Source: Flavobacterium sp. N502540 (lineage in GTDB: Bacteria > Bacteroidota > Bacteroidia > Flavobacteriales > Flavobacteriaceae). Taken from it: DNA of 64,000 nucleotides. A program made the position numbers and the translations under genes. Below the pieces are notes generated by a model. It ran no database searches. It was not told the DNA's origin and saw only the letters and a list, made by a program, of their open reading frames with translations. This document shows, in pieces, positions 17,100 to 25,183 of the stretch (positions are counted from its first letter, which is position 1; the number at the start of each line of letters is the position of its first letter). The stretch covers positions 3,410,001-3,474,000 of the forward strand of contig NZ_CP110012.1 in NCBI RefSeq assembly GCF_025947365.1, read 5' to 3'.

Positions 17100-17137
17100 A
17101 AAGGAAGAGCTTGAGCTATTAAGTTCTTCCTTTTTTT
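17100..17137 (+). terminator. Hairpin between the two curlin genes (partial terminator)
   Basis: The arms AAAGGAAGAGCTT (17100-17112) and AAGTTCTTCCTTT (17121-17133, one mismatch) are followed by T. It lies 14 nt after the csgA stop and 15 nt before the csgB start, so it could attenuate read-through or stabilise csgA mRNA. Confidence 0.65.
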
Positions 17138-17152
17138 AAATTACAATATGTT

Positions 17153-17632
17153 ATGAAACGTTTAGCCACTTTTGTATCCTTACTAATCACCGGGATTTTA
17201 TTCGCTCAGGTAATTGATGTGAATAGAAGTGACTACTTATTAAATGAAGCATACAATCGCAATCAAAATCAAACGGTAAATCAATATATTAAAAGCAGCA
17301 ACATAGTGACTGTTGCTCAAATTGGAAATTACAATCAAGCCAATTTAACCATCATAAGTAATAATGCTTATTTTACCGCACAACAGATAGGCAACAACAA
17401 CTACATGAATGTCTACAAAAATGCTGATGAAATCAATCAGTCCTACACACAAACAGGCAATAACAATTATATAAGTGATTTTTCGATGTATTCACGCGGA
17501 ATCACTTCCATGGGAATCAATCAGTATGGCAATAATTTATCGGTAATCAGTACTGGTTCAAATTCGATATCTAAAGATTTAATAATTAATCAAACGGGAA
17601 ACTCGGGGACAATTTACATATTCAATCGCTAG
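17153..17632 (+). CDS. csgB: Curlin minor subunit / nucleator (CsgB-like)
   Basis: The 159-residue protein has a signal peptide (I-L-F-A-Q) and fewer, less regular curlin repeats (Q-I-G-N-Y-N-Q-A-N, Q-Q-I-G-N-N-N-Y, Q-T-G-N-N-N-Y, Q-Y-G-N-N-L, Q-T-G-N-S-G). The irregular repeats and position next to csgA fit a nucleating minor subunit that anchors fibres to the cell. The stop is only 4 nt from the next gene, so it is translated within the operon. Confidence 0.8.
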   Translation: MKRLATFVSLLITGILFAQVIDVNRSDYLLNEAYNRNQNQTVNQYIKSSNIVTVAQIGNYNQANLTIISNNAYFTAQQIGNNNYMNVYKNADEINQSYTQTGNNNYISDFSMYSRGITSMGINQYGNNLSVISTGSNSISKDLIINQTGNSGTIYIFNR

Positions 17633-17636
17633 TGTC

Positions 17637-18371
17637 ATGAAAAAGTATTTGAACTTACTAATTGCATTTTTTGCTGTTTTTTTTTCTGAATCAGGATTTT
17701 CTCAGGAAGTTCACATAGAAGTAAAAGCCAAAATAGAAGTAAAAGAAATAGAAAATTTACTTGCTATTACGGGAACTGCAGAAAACTTAAAATCGCAGTT
17801 TAAAAATATATCTTATAAATTGACTGTATTTAAAAAAAATAAAAAAAACTCGAATAAATCAAATAATGCTCAGGATGGCAGAGTCACATTAGAACCGATT
17901 CAAAAAGTTGAACTTTCTAAAACGCAAGTCAATTTTACACCAGAAGATGAGATTATAATATTGCTATTGATTTTTGATGAAAAAAATGAATTGATAGGCA
18001 AAGACCGTGTTGTTTTTGGAGAAGATAAAGTATCGGATGCCGGAAAGCCAATTCCTGTAGATGGAATTGAAATGATCGGAATTGTTGCTAATGATACCAA
18101 AACAAAACTGGGAAATGATTTTTATGATTTTTTTTATGCACAATATTCAAAGCTAAGAATTAATACAAGTAAAATCGTGACCGTTCAAGAGGAATTGACT
18201 TTTGGCCGTACAACAAAAATTACTATTCTGATAGATGGAGAAATAGTGGAAGAATTTATTTCGCGTCCGGATGAAGATTTTTTAAAATACATGGCAGAAT
18301 CTGCAGCATCAAAAGCATTTAAGTATTTTAAAGACATCGAAAAACAGAATAAAATAATAACTCAGTATTAA
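17637..18371 (+). CDS. csgE: CsgE curli chaperone with CsgH-like N-terminal domain
   Basis: The 244-residue protein is about twice the length of E. coli CsgE. After a signal peptide (G-F-S-Q), residues 24-120 look like a CsgH-type beta-sandwich (Y-K-L-T-V-F-K-K-N-K-K, then V-E-L-S-K-T-Q-V-N-F, I-F-D-E-K-N-E-L-I-G-K-D). Residues 140-244 match CsgE (L-G-N-D-F-Y-D-F-F-Y, T-V-Q-E-E-L-T-F-G-R-T-T-K-I-T, F-I-S-R-P-D-E-D-F). CsgE caps and directs curlin to the CsgG pore; CsgH inhibits early amyloid formation in the periplasm. Fusing both is inferred from sequence pattern only. Confidence 0.8.
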   Translation: MKKYLNLLIAFFAVFFSESGFSQEVHIEVKAKIEVKEIENLLAITGTAENLKSQFKNISYKLTVFKKNKKNSNKSNNAQDGRVTLEPIQKVELSKTQVNFTPEDEIIILLLIFDEKNELIGKDRVVFGEDKVSDAGKPIPVDGIEMIGIVANDTKTKLGNDFYDFFYAQYSKLRINTSKIVTVQEELTFGRTTKITILIDGEIVEEFISRPDEDFLKYMAESAASKAFKYFKDIEKQNKIITQY

Positions 18372-18461
18372 TAAATAACTCAATATTAATAATCGAGAAG
18401 TAATTTTTGTAGAGGAGTTTTTCTTTTTTTTTTTTAATGTAGGAAACTAAATAACAGCAAT

Positions 18462-18914
18462 ATGAAAAAATTAATTTCATTCGTATTTGTGTTGGGTTTT
18501 TGTTCCGTTTCTTTTGCACAGGATCTTGCTTATAAGCCTATAAATCCGGCTTTTAGCGGTGGTGAAACTTTTAATTACCAATGGATGCTTAGTTCTGCGC
18601 AGGCACAAAATGATTATAAAGACACCAGTGCAAATGGAGGATACAAGCAGCCAACAGATCTGGAGCGTTTTAAAAGTACTTTAAATAACCAATTACTCAA
18701 TAGAATTTCAAATTCATTATTTGATAGTCAATTTGGTTCAGGTACAGGTTCTGGAGGTGGTACTGGAGGCGGTACCGGTGGAGGGCTTACTCCGGGTAAT
18801 TATGTCTTCGGAACGCTGTCTGTGGATATTTACAATTCTAACTTAGGAATGGTTGTCAATATTCTGGATATTGAAACTGGCGAGCAAACGCAAGTTATTA
18901 TACCGGGTAAATAG
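18462..18914 (+). CDS. csgF: Curli assembly factor CsgF
   Basis: The 150-residue protein has a signal peptide (V-S-F-A-Q) and the CsgF hallmark near residue 28: N-P-A-F-S-G-G, then Q-W-M-L-S-S-A-Q-A-Q-N, close to the pore-binding segment of CsgF that sits inside the CsgG channel. A Gly/Thr-rich linker (about residues 91-108) separates it from a C-terminal strand domain ending T-Q-V-I-I-P-G-K. CsgF couples secretion to surface nucleation. The Gly-rich linker is an insertion relative to the E. coli protein. Confidence 0.9.
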   Translation: MKKLISFVFVLGFCSVSFAQDLAYKPINPAFSGGETFNYQWMLSSAQAQNDYKDTSANGGYKQPTDLERFKSTLNNQLLNRISNSLFDSQFGSGTGSGGGTGGGTGGGLTPGNYVFGTLSVDIYNSNLGMVVNILDIETGEQTQVIIPGK

Positions 18915-18974
18915 TCTGGTATTCGATTTTTATAAAAAGTAAGTTCATGTTTTATTATTAAAAAATAACTAATT

Positions 18975-20345
18975 ATGAATAAAACTCTCCTTTTTCTACT
19001 GTTAATAACCTGCCTACTCTCAGGATGTGGCGCTTATTTTAATCAACCCGTAGGAGTTCAGAAAGCTGTTTTTGGAGAAAACACTTCTGCAACTGAACAC
19101 TTAGTCGATATGCCAAAACCAAAAGAACAGATTGTGGTAGGGGTATATAAATTTAAAGACCAGACCGGTCAATACAAAGCGACTGAAGTTGGAAGCACAT
19201 TTAGCACAGCAGTTACTCAGGGTGCTACTTCTATTTTAATAAAAGCACTTCAAGATTCAAAATGGTTTGTTCCTATAGAACGTGAGAATCTCGGAAATTT
19301 ATTAAACGAACGAAACATTATCCGGTCTACACGTCAGGAATATGAAGCAAAAAAAGAAGGCAGTGAAGCAGTATTGACGCCTTTACTCTTTGCAGGAGTT
19401 TTATTAGAAGGTGGTATTATTTCCTATGACACTAATATTATTACCGGAGGTTTTGGAGCCCGATATTTTGGCGCCGGAGGTTCTACACGATACAGACAAG
19501 ATCGGGTTACGGTATATTTAAGATTGGTTTCCACCTCAAACGGAAAAATACTAAACACTGTTTATGTTTCTAAGACAATCTTATCACAAAGTATAGATGC
19601 CAGTTTATTTCGATACGTAAATCTAAATCGACTTTTGGAAGTAGAAACTGGTTTTACCAGAAATGAACCCATTCAGCTGGCAGTTACCGAAGCCATAGAA
19701 AAAGCCGTTGAAGGTCTTATTGTAGAAGGAATCAAAGACAAGCTTTGGGAAGTGAATGCGCCTCAAAATCAAATTGATGCTTTTGTGTCAGCCTATGATG
19801 CAGAAAAAAGCGAAGCTGATCTGGCACAATTATACGATAGAAATTTAGAAGATAAAAGAGGCCTTTTTGGTATAGAGGTTTCCGGAGGAACAGCCATTAT
19901 TCAAGGCGATTATAAAAGTCCGGAGCCGGCACCGATGACCAGAGGAGCGGTGAAGTTTTTTTTCACTCCGGCTTTTAATATAAGTGCCTCAGCCAATGCA
20001 TTCAAACTTGCGAATAAAGGAAGGGACAAATTGGGATATATATCTACAGATCTCAATCTGGAATTCATCATATTGCCTCACGATATTCTGACTCCATTTG
20101 TTTTTGGTGGTTACGGATTTGAATTTAATAAGGACTATAAAAATTTCCATAGCAAAGTTCAGTTTGGAGGTGGCTTAGAATATATGGCAACCAGTAGTTT
20201 AGGAGTAAAATTATTCGCAGAATATAATATGACCTTTAGCGACAATGTTGATTATATCGTAAGAGGTAAAAGAGATGATTATTACTGGAGACTTGGTTTG
20301 GGACTCACTTATTACTTCCCAAAAAGTTCCAAGCACAAGAAATAA
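18975..20345 (+). CDS. csgG: Curli secretion channel CsgG with C-terminal beta-barrel extension
   Basis: The 456-residue lipoprotein has lipobox L-S-G-C. Residues 45-275 are CsgG (V-G-V-Y-K-F-K-D-Q-T-G-Q-Y, S-K-W-F-V-P-I-E-R-E, L-L-N-E-R-N-I-I-R, D-R-V-T-V-Y-L-R-L-V), which forms the nonameric outer-membrane pore for curlin. About 150 residues follow that E. coli CsgG (277 aa) lacks: alternating strands ending in Y-Y-W-R-L-G-L-G-L-T-Y-Y-F, an OmpA-like beta-barrel pattern with an aromatic final strand. The barrel could be a separate outer-membrane domain or an assembly aid. Confidence 0.9.
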   Translation: MNKTLLFLLLITCLLSGCGAYFNQPVGVQKAVFGENTSATEHLVDMPKPKEQIVVGVYKFKDQTGQYKATEVGSTFSTAVTQGATSILIKALQDSKWFVPIERENLGNLLNERNIIRSTRQEYEAKKEGSEAVLTPLLFAGVLLEGGIISYDTNIITGGFGARYFGAGGSTRYRQDRVTVYLRLVSTSNGKILNTVYVSKTILSQSIDASLFRYVNLNRLLEVETGFTRNEPIQLAVTEAIEKAVEGLIVEGIKDKLWEVNAPQNQIDAFVSAYDAEKSEADLAQLYDRNLEDKRGLFGIEVSGGTAIIQGDYKSPEPAPMTRGAVKFFFTPAFNISASANAFKLANKGRDKLGYISTDLNLEFIILPHDILTPFVFGGYGFEFNKDYKNFHSKVQFGGGLEYMATSSLGVKLFAEYNMTFSDNVDYIVRGKRDDYYWRLGLGLTYYFPKSSKHKK

Positions 20346-20441
20346 TAGTTCGCTGGTATAATACTAATACCAAAGAGTGATATTTTTTCAATAACAAATA
20401 GAGAAAAAAATCAATATAAGTTTAACAAAATCAAGACCGCA

Positions 20442-21929
20442 ATGAAAATAGGACTAAAAATATTGATATGCTTTATGCTTTTGATTTCTTGTAGTGAAGA
20501 TCAAATCGATGAAACAGGAACCGGAGCAGTAAAAGGAAGAGTCGTAGATGCGCGAACATATGAAGGAATAGAAAACGCACGTATTTCTTCAAGCCCAACT
20601 ACGAGTACCGTATTTTCGGATAAAGACGGATATTTCGAGATAGATAATATAACAATGGGGAAATATTCTTTTCAGGCCCAAAAAGATGGTTTTACCGCCA
20701 GATTTGAACCTGCCACTGTGGAGAAAGACATAGCAGTTCAGATTATTTTTGAGTTACAAGTCTCTACTGCCAACAACAAACCACCGGATGTTCCCATACT
20801 AACCGCACCTACAGACAACGCCACAGGACAAGCGCTAACACTAGATTTAACCTGGACGGCAAAAGATCCGGAATCAGATCCGATGACCTATACCGTTACG
20901 GTGAAAAACGGAACAACAGACGAAACTAAAACCTATGCCAATTTAAAAGATACAAAACTTAACATCTCAGGTTTAAGTTTTAGCACAAAATACTATTGGC
21001 AGGTAACAGTAGACGATGGAATTAATAAACCAATAAATAGTGTCACAAACTCTTTTACCACTTTAGCATTTCCAAATCCAAGATATCTGTATGTTAAAAA
21101 AGTAAAAAATAACAATGTCATTTATACAGCCGATGAAGCCGGAAACGAACTTCAATTATCATCTGCCGAAGTAAACAGCTACAGACCGAGAAAAAATTTA
21201 AGCATCAACAGAATTGCTTATATAAGTTCTGACGGATCATTAAATCAAATTTTCACAATGAATCCGGATGGTACTGATGTCAAAAAAATCACAAACTTTA
21301 TACCTATAGCAGGATTTAATATGGAGTATGTTAGTTATTGCTGGAGCACCAACGGAAGACAAATTATTTATCCGAATTTTGACAGATTGTATCGCATTGA
21401 TTCTGACGGATCAGGATTGGTTCAATTGTTTAAAACGCCAAACGGAAAATTCATTTCAGAATGTGAATGGAGTCAGGACGGGTCACAAATTGTACTTAAA
21501 GTAAATGATATGTCGGGATACAATGTTGAGATATATGTGATCAATACCGCTGGTGATGTATTGTATCAGGTACTTTCCGGTGTAACAGGTGGAGCAAGTG
21601 GTATTAGTATTTCTGTAGACAACAGTAAAATTGCCTATACCAGAGATGTTTCAGGATTCGAAAATTCGACTTACAGACGATTAGACTCCAGAATATTTAT
21701 TTACACCGTTGCGGATAATACTTCAACCGAATTGGCAAGTCAAAAACCAAATGGATTTAATGATCTGGATGTAAAATTCTCTCCAAATGAAGCAGAGCTG
21801 ATTTATGTCAATACATCAAATGATGGTTTATCGGCCAACACGATACAAAAAGTCACTATTTCCAGCAGCAATAGTAATGGTTCCAGAACAACACTATTTC
21901 AGAACGCCTCAATGCCGGATTGGAAGTAA
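20442..21929 (+). CDS. Curli-cluster lipoprotein: CarboxypepD_reg-like, FnIII-like and beta-propeller domains
   Basis: The 495-residue lipoprotein has lipobox L-L-I-S-C. Residues 25-105 resemble a carboxypeptidase regulatory-like fold (G-A-V-K-G-R-V-V-D-A, D-K-D-G-Y-F-E-I). Residues 115-205 resemble a fibronectin III domain (P-D-V-P-I-L-T-A-P-T-D, Y-Y-W-Q-V-T-V-D-D-G). The rest has TolB/PD40-type propeller repeats (M-N-P-D-G-T-D, W-S-Q-D-G-S-Q-I, F-S-P-N-E-A-E-L). It follows csgG closely and ends in a terminator, so it is probably part of the operon. A role in fibre anchoring or sensing is inference. Confidence 0.75.
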   Translation: MKIGLKILICFMLLISCSEDQIDETGTGAVKGRVVDARTYEGIENARISSSPTTSTVFSDKDGYFEIDNITMGKYSFQAQKDGFTARFEPATVEKDIAVQIIFELQVSTANNKPPDVPILTAPTDNATGQALTLDLTWTAKDPESDPMTYTVTVKNGTTDETKTYANLKDTKLNISGLSFSTKYYWQVTVDDGINKPINSVTNSFTTLAFPNPRYLYVKKVKNNNVIYTADEAGNELQLSSAEVNSYRPRKNLSINRIAYISSDGSLNQIFTMNPDGTDVKKITNFIPIAGFNMEYVSYCWSTNGRQIIYPNFDRLYRIDSDGSGLVQLFKTPNGKFISECEWSQDGSQIVLKVNDMSGYNVEIYVINTAGDVLYQVLSGVTGGASGISISVDNSKIAYTRDVSGFENSTYRRLDSRIFIYTVADNTSTELASQKPNGFNDLDVKFSPNEAELIYVNTSNDGLSANTIQKVTISSSNSNGSRTTLFQNASMPDWK

Positions 21930-21967
21930 AATACTAAAAACTCAATTTTTGATAACCAATTTTATAG

Positions 21968-22007
21968 AAAAAAATCGGCAGTGCCTAAAAGCCTGCCGAT
22001 TTTTTTT
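21968..22007 (+). terminator. Terminator closing the curli cluster
   Basis: The arms ATCGGCAG / CTGCCGAT sit inside A and T runs, with an 11-nt loop, 45 nt after the lipoprotein stop. Confidence 0.9.
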
Positions 22008-22051
22008 GCGAATCAGACATACGAATCAATCAAAGAATTAAAAAAAGGGAT

Positions 22052-22059
22052 TATCTTTG
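22052..22059 (+). promoter_or_regulatory. Predicted -7 box of purM (TATCTTTG)
   Basis: A full match to TAnnTTTG, 26 nt before the chosen start codon. No good -33 box at the standard spacing. Confidence 0.45.
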
Positions 22060-22085
22060 CATCACATCAACACAAACTAAGTTTC

Positions 22086-23264
22086 ATGAGTTCAGATTCT
22101 AGCAAAAGGTACGCACAAAGAGGTGTTTCGGCATCGAAAGAAGACGTACACAACGCCATAAAAAATATTGATAAAGGTTTATTCCCACAGGCATTTTGTA
22201 AAATTGTACCTGATTATTTAACGCAAGACCAGGAGCACTGTTTGATTATGCATGCCGACGGTGCCGGTACAAAATCATCATTGGCCTATATGTACTGGAA
22301 AGAGACCGGTGATATTTCGGTTTGGAAAGGAATTGCTCAGGATGCTTTAATCATGAATATCGATGACTTATTGTGTGTAGGAGCAACCGATAACATTTTG
22401 CTTTCTTCAACAATTGGAAGAAACAAAAACTTAATCCCTGCCGAGGTTATTTCAGCAATCATCAACGGTACAGAAGAATTAATCAACGAACTAAAATCGT
22501 TTGGAGTAACCATTCATTCAACAGGAGGAGAAACTGCCGATGTTGGTGACGTTGTCCGTACCATTATTGTAGATTCTACGGTAACGGCACGTATGAAACG
22601 CAGCGATGTGGTAGATAATGCCAACATAAAAGCCGGTGACGTAATCGTTGGTTTGGCTTCTTTTGGACAGGCAACTTACGAGAAAAGCTATAACGGGGGA
22701 ATGGGAAGCAACGGATTAACTTCTGCCCGTCACGATGTTTTTGGAAAATACCTGGCAGCAAAATATCCGGAGAGTTATGATGCAGCAGTACCCGAAGAAT
22801 TAATCTATTCAGGTCAGGTAAATTTAACCGATGCTGTCGAAAATAGTCCAATAAATGCAGGACAGCTGGTGCTTTCGCCAACCAGAACGTATGCACCGAT
22901 TATCAAGAAAATCTTAGATACCTATACACCAGCTGATATTCACGGAATGGTACATTGCAGTGGAGGAGCTCAGACAAAGATTTTACATTTCGTTCAGAAC
23001 TTACACATTATAAAAGACAATTTGTTTCCGGTTCCGCCATTGTTCCAATTAATTCAGGAGCAGTCTAAAACCGATTGGAAAGAAATGTATCAGGTTTTCA
23101 ATTGCGGTCACCGTATGGAGCTTTATGTTCCCGAAAATATTGCACAAGATATTATTGCAATTTCAAAATCATTCAATGTCGATGCACAAATCGTGGGTAG
23201 AGTAGAAGCAGCAGATACTAAAAAGCTTACCATTACCAGCGAGTACGGAACATTCGAATATTAA
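22086..23264 (+). CDS. purM: Phosphoribosylformylglycinamidine cyclo-ligase (AIR synthetase)
   Basis: It carries out the fifth step of purine synthesis: ATP-dependent ring closure of FGAM to AIR. The start at 22086 (MSSDSSKRYAQRGV) excludes residues that would fall inside the upstream terminator, and gives 392 residues. Family motifs include Y-A-Q-R-G-V-S near residue 9, H-A-D-G-A-G-T-K-S (about 56), N-I-D-D-L-L-C-V-G-A (about 93), G-G-E-T-A-D-V-G-D-V (about 146) and H-C-S-G-G-A-Q-T-K near 285. It has its own predicted promoter between the curli terminator and the start. Confidence 0.93.
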   Translation: MSSDSSKRYAQRGVSASKEDVHNAIKNIDKGLFPQAFCKIVPDYLTQDQEHCLIMHADGAGTKSSLAYMYWKETGDISVWKGIAQDALIMNIDDLLCVGATDNILLSSTIGRNKNLIPAEVISAIINGTEELINELKSFGVTIHSTGGETADVGDVVRTIIVDSTVTARMKRSDVVDNANIKAGDVIVGLASFGQATYEKSYNGGMGSNGLTSARHDVFGKYLAAKYPESYDAAVPEELIYSGQVNLTDAVENSPINAGQLVLSPTRTYAPIIKKILDTYTPADIHGMVHCSGGAQTKILHFVQNLHIIKDNLFPVPPLFQLIQEQSKTDWKEMYQVFNCGHRMELYVPENIAQDIIAISKSFNVDAQIVGRVEAADTKKLTITSEYGTFEY

Positions 23265-23352
23265 TATTTTTTGAGTTACAAAAGTTCAAAGGTTCTGAGT
23301 GGCAAAGGTTTTTATACCTAAGTTTACAACAGAACCTTTTTTTATTAATCAT

Positions 23353-23442
23353 TAGCTTTTTTAGGAGCTAATCCCGCTATTCGTTATAATCTTTTGTGTC
23401 GAACCCCGTCACAAAAGGATTTTCACTGCTATCGGGGCTAAA
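23353..23442. repeat. Intergenic hairpin element (AATCTTTTGTG / CACAAAAGGATT)
   Basis: Central arms ATCTTTTGTG and CACAAAAGGAT surround a loop rich in C. Outer parts carry CTAATCCCG and CGGGGCTAA. It lies between purM and a hypothetical gene. It resembles short dispersed elements seen in other Flavobacterium genomes (recalled from experience, not searched). Confidence 0.55.
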
Positions 23443-23457
23443 AAAAAACATCAAGTT

Positions 23458-23814
23458 ATGTATGAATTACTTTTTTGGAGATATTTAGAAGAGGTTTATC
23501 TGAACCATCATGAAGTTTATGAAGCCCTTGTAGAAAAAGAAGGAGTAGACGGTCTTGCAGTACTTCCTGTTGAGGTCATTATGAACAGAATCAATTCCGT
23601 TTTCTCCCAATGGGAGCGAGTGGACGAAAACAGTTGGAAAAACAACGCAGGGAAAGGAGCCTTTCAGGTAATTTCAACACCACAAAGCATCAAAATCGAT
23701 TGTTACGGAACTGAAGGAAAAACTATGAATACACTGGTTTCCCTGATGGAAGAATTCAAATGCCCGTTATACGATCCGCAAGTTCCGGAGCGTTATGACG
23801 AAATGAATGAATAG
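23458..23814 (+). CDS. Conserved hypothetical protein, 118 aa
   Basis: A small, acidic, soluble protein (F-W-R-Y-L-E-E-V-Y-L start; central W-K-N-N-A-G-K-G-A-F-Q-V; end Y-D-P-Q-V-P-E-R-Y). No signal peptide, no membrane segment, and no family that I can name. It is not tightly linked to the following membrane protein gene (24-nt gap) but is on the same strand, so co-transcription is possible. Confidence 0.65.
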   Translation: MYELLFWRYLEEVYLNHHEVYEALVEKEGVDGLAVLPVEVIMNRINSVFSQWERVDENSWKNNAGKGAFQVISTPQSIKIDCYGTEGKTMNTLVSLMEEFKCPLYDPQVPERYDEMNE

Positions 23815-23838
23815 TATTTTTTTACTATAATATGTGAG

Positions 23839-24366
23839 ATGAAAAAAGTATTCGTTTTTATTTGTTGTATTTTCATAAGTGTTGTTATTGCAGTACTTTT
23901 TGGTATTTTGCATAATCAGCTCACCTTTACAATTTCAAGCGAATTTTTCACACAGGTATTATTTGAAAGATATGGTTTTGTGGAATATGGATTAACTACT
24001 CCAAGAGTGACCGCTTCAATAATTGGAGTTTGGTCTACTTGGTGGATTGGATTAATTGCAGGTTTTATGTTTGGTTTTATTGGTTTATTTTGTTCTAATG
24101 CAAAAGCAATGATAAAAAGTATTAGTTATGTTATTCTTGTAATGCTGAGTATAACTGTATTAGTAGGTTTATTAGGGTTGTCTTATGGGTTTTTTGGATT
24201 CTCGAACTTAGAATCAACCTGCTGTTTTCCTCTCCAGATTAAGAATGTACAAAATTTTATTGCTGTTTCAGAAATGCATAGTTTTAGTTATGTCGGAGGA
24301 GGAATAGGTATTTTAATTGCTGTTTTATTGCAAATTAGAGAAATCAAAAGGACTAGGATTAATTAA
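23839..24366 (+). CDS. Membrane protein of unknown function, four predicted TM segments
   Basis: The 175-residue protein has hydrophobic stretches near residues 4-24, 58-84, 93-120 and 147-166, with soluble loops between. The pattern T-W-W-I-G-L-I-A-G-F-M-F-G in the second segment recurs in hypothetical bacterial membrane proteins I have seen, but the function is not known. A Cys pair (S-T-C-C-F) lies before the last segment. It ends ahead of the acetyltransferase gene, with a 58-nt gap. Confidence 0.65.
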   Translation: MKKVFVFICCIFISVVIAVLFGILHNQLTFTISSEFFTQVLFERYGFVEYGLTTPRVTASIIGVWSTWWIGLIAGFMFGFIGLFCSNAKAMIKSISYVILVMLSITVLVGLLGLSYGFFGFSNLESTCCFPLQIKNVQNFIAVSEMHSFSYVGGGIGILIAVLLQIREIKRTRIN

Positions 24367-24424
24367 AACTTTACGAGATAAAAATCATAAAGAGATAACA
24401 AAGAAATTTTTAAAAATATACCAC

Positions 24425-25030
24425 ATGGTTCAATCAAATTTTAATTTCTCCCATACTATAATTTTAGAAGATGATTCTGTTTTATTACGCCCTTTGCAAG
24501 AATCAGATGTCGATAATTTACTGAAAATCTCTGTTAACGAACCCGAAACCTGGAAATACTCCTTAGTAGGTGCAGACGGAAAAGAAAATTTGATCAATTA
24601 TATCCAACTGGCGATAAAAGGACGAGAGAATCAAAAAGAATTTCCGTTTATAGTTTTCGATAAAAAAACGCAAAAGTACGCAGGTTCAACACGTTTCTAC
24701 GATATGAATCTGGAGTATAAAACACTACAGTTGGGATATACCTGGTACGGATCGGCTTTTAGAGGAACCGGACTTAATAAACATTGTAAATTTTTATTGC
24801 TGCAATTTGCCTTTGAAACCCTTGGTGTGGAGCGTGTAGAATTTCGTGCCGATAATAATAATGAACGCAGTATTGCCGCCATGAAAAGTATCGGATGTAA
24901 GGTTGAAGGTGTTTTACGCAGTCATATGCCTACTGCCAATAGTGATGTACGCCGCGATTCTATTGTGTTGAGCATCCTGCAAAATGAATGGTTTGATGAG
25001 GTAAAGGAAGATCTAAAGCGTAAGCTTTAA
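24425..25030 (+). CDS. GNAT family N-acetyltransferase (RimJ/RimL-like)
   Basis: The start at 24425 (MVQSNFNFSHTI) avoids 36 codons that overlap the upstream gene. The 201-residue enzyme shows L-L-R-P-L-Q-E-S-D at the first strand, I-G-Y-T-W-Y-like core residues (Q-L-G-Y-T-W-Y), a degenerate acetyl-CoA loop (A-F-R-G-T-G-L-N), then V-E-R-V-E-F-R-A-D-N-N-N-E-R-S. This is the RimJ/RimL type, which acetylates protein N-termini or small amines; the substrate is unknown. Confidence 0.85.
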   Translation: MVQSNFNFSHTIILEDDSVLLRPLQESDVDNLLKISVNEPETWKYSLVGADGKENLINYIQLAIKGRENQKEFPFIVFDKKTQKYAGSTRFYDMNLEYKTLQLGYTWYGSAFRGTGLNKHCKFLLLQFAFETLGVERVEFRADNNNERSIAAMKSIGCKVEGVLRSHMPTANSDVRRDSIVLSILQNEWFDEVKEDLKRKL

Positions 25031-25183
25031 AAAGAGGCGCTAGCCTCGACCCATATTGTAGGGCCGGATTTTAATCCGGTCAAAACGTCGCAAGAGCAAA
25101 AGAAGAACCATAGGTTCGACCAATTTTGTAAAGGTATTGTGTTTTTTTAATGCGTTCAAAAAAATGGCGTTATAATATGTACC

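Noticed and set aside
21981..22085. Longer start for purM
   Set aside because: It would begin inside the terminator of the curli cluster and precede the predicted promoter.
24317..24424. Longer start for the GNAT protein
   Set aside because: It would overlap the preceding gene and adds residues unlike the family; the internal Met at 24425 fits.
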